This document shows, one piece after another, positions 6,466-12,325 of a stretch of 12,325 bases of DNA; position 1 is the stretch's first letter, and the number at the start of each line of letters is the position of its first letter. A program made the position numbers and the translations under genes. The stretch covers positions 1 to 12,325 of the forward strand of contig CAMLLE010000028.1 of assembly GCA_946480555.1 (NCBI GenBank). Reading direction: 5' to 3'. This DNA is from an uncultured Verrucomicrobia subdivision 3 bacterium (GTDB lineage: Bacteria > Verrucomicrobiota > Verrucomicrobiae > Limisphaerales > CAMLLE01). The notes beneath the pieces were generated by a model. It made no database searches and had not been told where the DNA came from. It saw only the letters and a program-made list of their open reading frames with translations.

Positions 6466-7776
6466 GTGGCGCGCCCGACGAATATCACGTTGTGCAGCTT
6501 CTGCGGGAAATCCCATGCAGAGGTCAAGAAACTGATCGCCGGCCCCGGCGTGTACATCTGCGACAACTGCGTCGTGCTCTGCAAGAACGTCCTCGACAAG
6601 GAATTCTCGCAGCAGACGAAGAAGCCGAAGATTCGCGTGCAGGTGCCGAAGCCGGCGGAGATCAAGCGCCAGCTCGACAAGCATATCATCGGGCAGGAGC
6701 ACGCGAAAAAGACGCTCTCGGTCGCAGTTCACAATCATTACAAACGCATCCTGCAGGAGCCGACGGCCACGCCGGACGAGCAGGACGCAAAAGAAACTCC
6801 CGCCGCCCTGCCTCCCGCGGGACCGCATTCAGACATTGAGATCGAGAAGAGCAACATCCTCATGATCGGGCCGACCGGCTCGGGCAAAACCTTGCTCGCG
6901 CGGACGCTGGCGAAAATTCTGGATGTGCCCTTCGCGATCGCAGATGCGACGACGCTGACGGAAGCGGGCTACGTCGGTGAAGATGTGGAGAACATCATTC
7001 TCCGCCTCCTTCAAAATGCCGATTACGACGTGAAGCGCGCACAGCGCGGGATCGTTTACATCGACGAAATCGACAAGATTTCCCGCAAGACGGAGAACGT
7101 TTCGATCACGCGCGATGTTTCCGGTGAAGGCGTGCAGCAGGCTTTGCTCAAGATTCTTGAAGGCACCGTCTGCAATGTTCCTCCGCAAGGCGGCCGAAAG
7201 CATCCGCAGCAGGAATACATTCGCGTCAACACGGCGGACATTCTGTTCATCTGCGGCGGTGCGTTTGTCGGATTGGATCGCATCATCCAACGCCGCCTCG
7301 GCAACAACGTCATGGGCTTTCGCGCAGCGGAACAGGGATACAAGACGGCGAGCATCAACCGTCAGGAAATCCTGCAATACGTGGAACCAGAGGATTTGCT
7401 GAGCTTCGGTTTCATTCCCGAGTTCATCGGCCGTTTGCCCATGGTCACGGTGCTGGGCGAACTCACGGAAGATCAGCTCGTTTCCATTCTCACCGACACC
7501 AAGAACGCGCTCACCAAGCAATACGGCAAGCTCATGGCGATGGAAGGCGTGGAATTGGAATTCACGCCCGATGCGCTGCGCGAACTGGCGGCCCAGGCGA
7601 TCAAGAAAGGCACTGGCGCCCGCGCGTTGCGCAGTCTGCTCGAACGCTTGATGCTCGACGTGATGTACGACGTGCCCAACAACGACGACATCACGCATGT
7701 GAAGATCACGCAAACGGTTGTGACCGGCGAATCGAAGCCGCTGCTCCGTCGCAAGGCCGACAAAGCCGCCGCGTAA
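6466..7776 (+). CDS. clpX: ATP-dependent Clp protease ATP-binding subunit ClpX
   Basis: AAA+ unfoldase that recognises tagged substrates and feeds them into ClpP. The 436 aa begin with a zinc-binding domain using C10, C13, C32 and C35 (LCSFCGK, YICDNC). Next is a Pro/Ala-rich linker at about 97-122. The AAA+ core has Walker A GPTGSGKT (135-142), pore loop GYVG (168-171), Walker B VYIDEID (197-203), [10 protein letters not shown] (316-325) holding the arginine-finger region, and sensor-2 GTGAR (382-386). The ClpP-docking loop, IGF in E. coli, appears as MGF at 283-285. Start is GTG 6466, 2 bases after the clpP stop, with AAGAAAGA upstream as a weak ribosome site; homology begins within a few residues of it. 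Translational coupling with clpP is likely. After the TAA, 7777-7903 is 127 bp with no clear terminator. Confidence 0.97.
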   Translation: MARPTNITLCSFCGKSHAEVKKLIAGPGVYICDNCVVLCKNVLDKEFSQQTKKPKIRVQVPKPAEIKRQLDKHIIGQEHAKKTLSVAVHNHYKRILQEPTATPDEQDAKETPAALPPAGPHSDIEIEKSNILMIGPTGSGKTLLARTLAKILDVPFAIADATTLTEAGYVGEDVENIILRLLQNADYDVKRAQRGIVYIDEIDKISRKTENVSITRDVSGEGVQQALLKILEGTVCNVPPQGGRKHPQQEYIRVNTADILFICGGAFVGLDRIIQRRLGNNVMGFRAAEQGYKTASINRQEILQYVEPEDLLSFGFIPEFIGRLPMVTVLGELTEDQLVSILTDTKNALTKQYGKLMAMEGVELEFTPDALRELAAQAIKKGTGARALRSLLERLMLDVMYDVPNNDDITHVKITQTVVTGESKPLLRRKADKAAA

Positions 7777-7903
7777 ATCGGTTCCGAAACGGTTTGGCGC
7801 GCGGCGAACCTTCGCAAGTTCCCGGACTTTCCTCGAAACTCGGACTGGCGCGCTCATTCACTCGGAGCTTTGCTTGGCGCAGGCTTTCCTTTACAAGGTC
7901 GCC

Positions 7904-9955
7904 ATGCCTCGAGCTGATTTTCTTTCCCTGACCCGGATTGTCTTCATTCTGTCGCTGCTCGCATTTGGGCCCAGCTGTTCCAATCTCAAATCCGCTTCGG
8001 TCGCCTCCGCGCAGAAATCCGAAATCGATTCGGCCATCGACATCGTCCGGCCGGCGCTGGTGCGGATTCGCGTTGTCTCCGCTGAATTCGGCGACGGTCG
8101 CGAAATGAAAGAGCAGGGCGTCGGCAGCGGTGCCATCATCAGCAAGGACGGCTACATCATCACCAATCACCATGTTGCCGGCCACGCACGCCGCATCTTC
8201 TGCACGTTATGGAATCGGGAAGAAGTCGAAGCTGACCTGATCGGGACTGATCCCCTCACTGACATTTCCGTCATCAAGCTGCGTGGTGAAACGGGCCGCG
8301 AATTCAGTCTCGTCGAGTTCGGAGATTCTTCGCTGCTGCGCGTAGGCGACTCGGTGCTGGCGATGGGCAGCCCCATGGCACTTTCTCAATCCGTCACGCT
8401 CGGAATCATCAGCAACACGGAAATGGTCATGCCGCGATTCGGCGGCGGACGCAACCAGTTGCGCCTGGATGGCGAAAACGTCGGCGCTCTGGTGCGCTGG
8501 ATCGCTCATGACGCCGCGATCTATGGCGGAAATTCCGGCGGACCGCTCGTCGATCTCCGCGGCCGCATCGTCGGCATCAATGAAATCAGCTACGGCCTGA
8601 GCGGCGCCATCCCCGGCAACCTCGCCCGGAGCGTCGCATTGGAGCTGATCAAAAACGGAATCGTGCAGCGGAGCTGGCTGGGGCTGGACGTGCAGCCGTT
8701 GTTCAAACGATCGCAGGACCAGCGCGGCGTGCTGATCGGCGGCGTGATGGAAGATTCTCCCGCCAGCCGCGCCGGATTGCAGGCCGGCGATCTTCTGACG
8801 GAGTTGAATTCGCAGCCGGTCAACGTCCGGTTTGACGAACAGATGCCGGAGTTCATGAAGCTCAGCACGAGCCTGGAAATCGGCAAAGAAATTCCCGCCG
8901 TTTTCCTGCGCGAGGGGAAGGAGCAAAAGACAACGATCGTTCCCGTGGAACGCGGCGAGATTTTCCCGAAGCAACAGGAACTCAAGCAATGGGGGCTGAC
9001 CGTGCGCAACATCTCGCCGCTGGCCGCACGCGAAATGAAACGTGCCAATCAAGACGGCGTGCTGGTCACCTCAGTGCGCGCGGGTGGTCCAGCCGGCGAA
9101 TCCAAACCGGCGATTGAATCCCGCGACGTGCTGATTGAAGTGAACGGCACGCCAATTCGCCGCGTGCAGGATTTGATTGAGTTCACGGAACGAGCCACGG
9201 CGGGAAAGAAGGAGCGCGTCCCGGTCATTGCCACGTTTGAGCGCCGCGCCGCGCGTTATCTCGCTGTCGTTCGCGTCGGCATTCAGGAACTGAAGGATCC
9301 CGGCCTCGAAGTCACCAAAGCGTGGCTGCCCGTTGAAACCCAGGTGATCAGCCGGGACATCGCGCGCGAACTGGGCGATCTGAACTTGCGCGGCTTCTAC
9401 ATCACGCGCGTTTACGCCGACAGCACCGCAGCCAAGGCTGGATTGAAGCCGGGCGATTTCATCACCGCCGTCGATGGCGAAAAACTGACCGCCGGCGCCG
9501 CCGAACACGAAGACGAATTGCGCACGTTGATCCGGCAATACGATGTCGGCAAAACCGTGGAACTCGCGATCCTGCGCGAGCGCACCAAGACCAACATCAA
9601 CGTGGAACTGGTCCGTTCCCCCCGCCTCCAGCGTGAGATGAAGAAATATCGCAACGAGGAATTTGAGTTCACCGTGCGCGACGTTTCGTTCTTTGACGCC
9701 GCGCAGGAACAATGGGACAACCAACAGGCGGGCGCGCTGGTGGAAGACGTCCGTTCCGGCAGCTGGGCAGAACTGGGCGGCCTCTACATCGGCGATTTGA
9801 TTTTGCAGGTGGATGGTGGAACGATCTCCAACGTCGATGGCCTGCGCCAGGCCATGGAACAAGTGGCGGCGTCCCGCAAGACGGTGGTCGTGATCAAGGT
9901 GCTGCGCGGTATTCGCACGCTGTTTTTGGAAATGGAACCGAACTGGAAAAGCTGA
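7904..9955 (+). CDS. Exported HtrA/Deg-type serine protease with four PDZ-like domains
   Basis: An envelope quality-control protease by family. From ATG 7904 (683 aa), a hydrophobic stretch at about 11-22 is a Sec signal; C25 in FGPSCSN could be lipidated, but the lipobox is poor. The trypsin-like domain carries the triad H90 (ITNHHVAGH), D120 (PLTDISVIKL) and S211 (GGNSGGPLVD). It is followed by PDZ-like regions at about 255-345 (GVMEDSPASRAGLQAGDLL), 360-455 (a more divergent copy with SRDVLIEVNG), 480-570 (STAAKAGLKPGDFITAVDG) and 585-678 (GSWAELGGLYIGDLILQVDGG). DegP and DegQ have two PDZ domains, so this is an extended form. A TTG at 7874 would add ten residues ahead of a good signal peptide and is less likely. 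The next gene starts 17 nt after the stop. Confidence 0.9.
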   Translation: MPRADFLSLTRIVFILSLLAFGPSCSNLKSASVASAQKSEIDSAIDIVRPALVRIRVVSAEFGDGREMKEQGVGSGAIISKDGYIITNHHVAGHARRIFCTLWNREEVEADLIGTDPLTDISVIKLRGETGREFSLVEFGDSSLLRVGDSVLAMGSPMALSQSVTLGIISNTEMVMPRFGGGRNQLRLDGENVGALVRWIAHDAAIYGGNSGGPLVDLRGRIVGINEISYGLSGAIPGNLARSVALELIKNGIVQRSWLGLDVQPLFKRSQDQRGVLIGGVMEDSPASRAGLQAGDLLTELNSQPVNVRFDEQMPEFMKLSTSLEIGKEIPAVFLREGKEQKTTIVPVERGEIFPKQQELKQWGLTVRNISPLAAREMKRANQDGVLVTSVRAGGPAGESKPAIESRDVLIEVNGTPIRRVQDLIEFTERATAGKKERVPVIATFERRAARYLAVVRVGIQELKDPGLEVTKAWLPVETQVISRDIARELGDLNLRGFYITRVYADSTAAKAGLKPGDFITAVDGEKLTAGAAEHEDELRTLIRQYDVGKTVELAILRERTKTNINVELVRSPRLQREMKKYRNEEFEFTVRDVSFFDAAQEQWDNQQAGALVEDVRSGSWAELGGLYIGDLILQVDGGTISNVDGLRQAMEQVAASRKTVVVIKVLRGIRTLFLEMEPNWKS

Positions 9956-9960
9956 AACAC

Positions 9961-9969
9961 AAGGAAGGA
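9961..9969 (+). promoter_or_regulatory. Strong Shine-Dalgarno AAGGAAGGA for the pseudo-HtrA gene
   Basis: AAGGAAGGA ends 3 bases before ATG 9973; the first AAGGA core is the better spaced (7 bases). It is the clearest ribosome site in the window and fixes this start, even though the same frame is open upstream to 9712 across the end of the previous gene. Confidence 0.7.
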
Positions 9970-9972
9970 TTT

Positions 9973-10785
9973 ATGAAACGGATTCTCACTCTCGCACTCG
10001 GATTTTCACTGCTGAGCTTCGCCGCCAGTTCCCGCGCCGATGAACTGGCTGAAAAAGGCCGCGCGATCTTGAAGGAAAACCAGCACGCCGTCGTCACGGT
10101 GCAGGTCGTGGTCAAAGCCAGCTCGTCCGGCCGCGCCAACGAGAATCGTCAGGAGATCACCGGCACAGTCGTCGATCCTTCCGGCCTCACCGTGCTGGCG
10201 CTTTCGGCGTGCGATCCGACCGAAATGTATCGCCGACTGTCGGATGATTACAAAGTGGAGATTGAAGTGAGCGACATCAAAATCCTGTTGAACGACAGCA
10301 CGGAGCTGCCCGCGGAAATCGTATTGCGCGACAAGGATCTCGATCTTGCCTTCATCCGGCCGAAATCAAAGCTCACGAATTCCATGCCCTGCGTGGACCT
10401 CACGAAGGTTGGTCCAGCCCAGGTGCTCGACCCAGTGATCACGTTGAACCGGCTGAACCGCGCGGCGAGCCGGGCTTACGCCGTGTCCGCCGAACGCATT
10501 TCCGCCGTCATTGAAAGGCCGCGCACGTTCTACATTCCGGACAGCACCATGAGTGCGACCACGTTGGGCTCGCCAGCGTTTTTGCTGGATGGGAAATTCC
10601 TCGGCATCTTCGTCATGCGCGCGGTCCGCACCGGCGGCAGCACGGCGAACCTGCGTCAGAACCTGACCTCCATCATCCTGCCCGCTGAGGAAATCGCCAA
10701 AGCCGCGAAGCAAGCGCCGGAAGCCAGGGGCGACGAGGAGAAGAAAGAGGAGCCGAAGGCAGCGGAAACTCCCGCCGCTGAGTAA
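9973..10785 (+). CDS. Secreted HtrA-fold protein, probably a catalytically dead protease homologue
   Basis: A 270-aa protein with a clear Sec signal peptide (MKRILTLALGFSLLSFAASSRA, likely cut after A22). Residues about 25-240 line up by eye with the trypsin-like domain of the preceding HtrA. ITGTVVDPSGLTVLALSACDP corresponds to GSGAIISKDGYIITNHHVAGH, with S78 at the catalytic His position. RDKDLDLAFI keeps the Asp (D124). STMSATTLGSPAFLLDGKFLGIFV corresponds to the GGNSGGPLVD block, with Leu in place of Ser. No PDZ domain follows; instead there is a Lys/Glu/Pro/Ala-rich tail at 243-270. It lies 17 nt after the four-PDZ HtrA gene, so they are probably one operon and possibly partners. A regulatory, chaperone or adaptor role is inference; the fold assignment rests on hand alignment. 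Confidence 0.8.
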   Translation: MKRILTLALGFSLLSFAASSRADELAEKGRAILKENQHAVVTVQVVVKASSSGRANENRQEITGTVVDPSGLTVLALSACDPTEMYRRLSDDYKVEIEVSDIKILLNDSTELPAEIVLRDKDLDLAFIRPKSKLTNSMPCVDLTKVGPAQVLDPVITLNRLNRAASRAYAVSAERISAVIERPRTFYIPDSTMSATTLGSPAFLLDGKFLGIFVMRAVRTGGSTANLRQNLTSIILPAEEIAKAAKQAPEARGDEEKKEEPKAAETPAAE

Positions 10786-10989
10786 TCGTCAGCAGCCCTT
10801 GCGCGAACGTAGGCGCGGACGATTAAGAATCGAAACGGCGATCAAACGCCGCTTAGCAGCACCGTGGATTCAGGGTGTTCGATGTCGGATTCGTTCACCC
10901 GGCCGCCTCCCCTTTCGTCCCGGTTTTCGCGCGGCCCTTTTTCCTTCACTTGGCGGGTGAATTCCGATTCACTCTCCGGCGTTTGAACT
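10786..10989. other. 204-bp intergenic gap upstream of carB with small palindromes
   Basis: CGGCG (10836-10840) and CGCCG (10847-10851) form a short stem with a 6-base loop, a weak candidate end for the HtrA operon. GTGAAT-TCCG-ATTCAC at 10957-10972 is a perfect 6-bp-arm palindrome ending 17 bases before the carB ATG; it could be an operator or hairpin near the ribosome site. No clear -35/-10 pair or pyrimidine-responsive leader was recognised. Confidence 0.4.
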
Positions 10990-12325
10990 ATGCCCAAGCG
11001 CACCGACATCCATAGCGTCCTCATCATCGGCGCTGGCCCGATCATCATCGGCCAGGCCTGCGAATTCGATTATTCCGGCACCCAGGCCTGCAAAGCCCTC
11101 AAGGAAGAAGGCTACCGCGTCGTCCTCGTGAACTCGAATCCGGCCACCATCATGACCGATCCCGAGTTCGCCGACCGCACCTACATCGAGCCGATCACGC
11201 CCGAGGCCGTAGAGAAAATCATCGTGCGCGAAAAGGCCGAAATGCAACGGCTCGGCGCCAGGGGCAAACTCGTCCTGCTGCCCACGCTCGGCGGACAGAC
11301 CGCACTGAACACCGCCATGGCGCTGCACAAAAACGGCGCCTTGATCCGCCACGGCATTGAGATGATCGGCGCCAAAGCCGAAGCGATTCACAAAGGCGAA
11401 GACCGCGAAGCGTTCAAGCAGCTCATGCTCAGCATCGGGCTCGACGTCCCGATTTCCGGCACGGCGCACACGATGGACGAAGCCCGCGGCGTCGCGGAGA
11501 AAATCGGCCGCTTCCCGCTGATCATCCGTCCAGCGTTTACGCTCGGCGGCACTGGCGGCGGCATTGCCTACAACCGCGACGAGTTCGAAGAGATCGCCAA
11601 GCGCGGCATGGAGCTTTCGCCCGTTTCGGAAATCCTCGTTGAGGAATCGCTCCTCGGCTGGAAGGAATACGAAATGGAAGTGATGCGCGACAAGGCCGAC
11701 AACTGCGTCATCATCTGCTCCATCGAGAACTTCGATCCCATGGGCGTCCACACCGGCGACAGCATCACCGTCGCGCCGATCCAGACGCTCACCGACAAGG
11801 AATACCAGATCATGCGCGACCAGAGCTTCGCCGTGATCCGCGCCGTCGGCGTCGAGACCGGCGGCTCGAACATCCAGTTCGGCGTCGATCCCAACACCGG
11901 CCGCATGGTGATCATTGAAATGAACCCGCGCGTCAGCCGCAGCTCGGCTCTCGCATCCAAAGCCACTGGATTTCCGATCGCGAAGATCGCCGCCAAGCTC
12001 GCCGTCGGCTACCTGCTCGACGAAATCAAGAACGACATCACGCGCGAAACCCCCGCCAGCTTCGAGCCGACCATTGATTACGTCGTCACGAAGATTCCGC
12101 GGTTTGCCTTCGAGAAATTCCCGCAAGCCGATCCCACGCTGACCACGCAGATGAAATCCGTGGGTGAAGCGATGGCGATTGGCCGCACGTTCAAGGAAAG
12201 CCTGCAAAAATGCCTGCGCTCATTGGAAATCGGCCGCAGCGGCCTGGGCGGCGACGGCAAGCCATGGCGCATCGGCAACGAAGTCTATGGCGACCGCGAC
12301 GTTCTCCCCCGCGACGTCATCAGCC
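10990..12325 (+). CDS. carB: Carbamoyl-phosphate synthase large subunit CarB, 3'-truncated
   Basis: Makes carbamoyl phosphate from bicarbonate, ATP and glutamine-derived ammonia for arginine and pyrimidine synthesis. The frame is open from ATG 10990 to the window edge (445 aa of roughly 1070 usual for the family). It covers the whole carboxyphosphate-forming ATP-grasp half: [20 protein letters not shown] at 11-30, [12 protein letters not shown] at 48-59, [11 protein letters not shown] at 97-107, and [25 protein letters not shown] at 178-202 with nucleotide-binding R180. [26 protein letters not shown] and [19 protein letters not shown] (E310, N312, R314) follow. About ten extra residues near 82-92 ([11 protein letters not shown]) are present relative to E. 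coli. No Shine-Dalgarno is visible. carA is not upstream within the window. Confidence 0.97.
   Translation, partial: MPKRTDIHSVLIIGAGPIIIGQACEFDYSGTQACKALKEEGYRVVLVNSNPATIMTDPEFADRTYIEPITPEAVEKIIVREKAEMQRLGARGKLVLLPTLGGQTALNTAMALHKNGALIRHGIEMIGAKAEAIHKGEDREAFKQLMLSIGLDVPISGTAHTMDEARGVAEKIGRFPLIIRPAFTLGGTGGGIAYNRDEFEEIAKRGMELSPVSEILVEESLLGWKEYEMEVMRDKADNCVIICSIENFDPMGVHTGDSITVAPIQTLTDKEYQIMRDQSFAVIRAVGVETGGSNIQFGVDPNTGRMVIIEMNPRVSRSSALASKATGFPIAKIAAKLAVGYLLDEIKNDITRETPASFEPTIDYVVTKIPRFAFEKFPQADPTLTTQMKSVGEAMAIGRTFKESLQKCLRSLEIGRSGLGGDGKPWRIGNEVYGDRDVLPRDVIS

Noticed and set aside
6829..7857. Minus-strand open frame (342 codons) opposite clpX
   Set aside because: It is a shadow of ClpX; the composition is His/Arg/Asp-rich with no family motif.
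8207..9052. Minus-strand open frame (281 codons) opposite the HtrA gene
   Set aside because: It is the antisense of a well-supported protease and shows no domain of its own.
9712..9972. Extending the pseudo-HtrA gene upstream to 9712
   Set aside because: The extension overlaps the fourth PDZ domain of the preceding gene out of frame, while ATG 9973 has a strong Shine-Dalgarno and a signal peptide.
10969..12207. Long minus-strand open frame (412 codons) opposite carB
   Set aside because: The + strand encodes unmistakable CarB along the whole length. The antisense frame has no recognisable domain and arises from GC-biased codon use.

Overview
The window reads as an ordinary chromosomal segment of a GC-rich, free-living bacterium. 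It is densely coded almost entirely on the + strand, with housekeeping genes and several intergenic repeats. Poor Shine-Dalgarno sites at most starts, the 'ACACGGAT' and 'CTCTGCGTTCTCCGCG'-type repeats between genes, and the protein sequences together suggest Verrucomicrobiota (Pedosphaera/Limisphaerales-like). This is an inference from pattern memory, not a search result.

Layout. (1) 1-891: 3' part of a class I DAHP synthase (first step of the shikimate pathway). (2) 1024-1803: queE, a radical-SAM enzyme of 7-deazaguanine/queuosine synthesis. (3) 1804-2088: a repeat island built as a large imperfect inverted repeat. (4) 2089-5100: a tight block of a class III PLP aminotransferase, rsmA/ksgA (16S rRNA dimethyltransferase), and a single ORF joining a small LMW-phosphatase-like domain to a Nudix hydrolase. 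(5) 5101-5259: convergent intergenic repeats. (6) 5260-5655, minus strand: a VOC/glyoxalase-fold protein. (7) 5822-7776: clpP-clpX, a two-gene operon for the ATP-dependent cytoplasmic protease. (8) 7904-10785: an HtrA/Deg-type exported serine protease with four PDZ-like domains, followed 17 nt later by a secreted HtrA-fold protein that appears to have lost its catalytic His and Ser. (9) 10990-end: carB, the large subunit of carbamoyl-phosphate synthetase, cut by the window edge after 445 residues.

The most coherent theme is protein quality control: ClpXP in the cytoplasm, next to an envelope protease and its apparent pseudoenzyme partner. The second theme is repeat DNA that reaches into genes. 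Repeats supply the stop codon and last residues of two proteins, occupy the initiation region of rsmA, and may have left a short in-frame insertion in queE. No RNA genes, CRISPR arrays, transposases or phage genes were seen. The strongest candidates for something under-described are the phosphatase-Nudix fusion and the four-PDZ HtrA/pseudo-HtrA pair.
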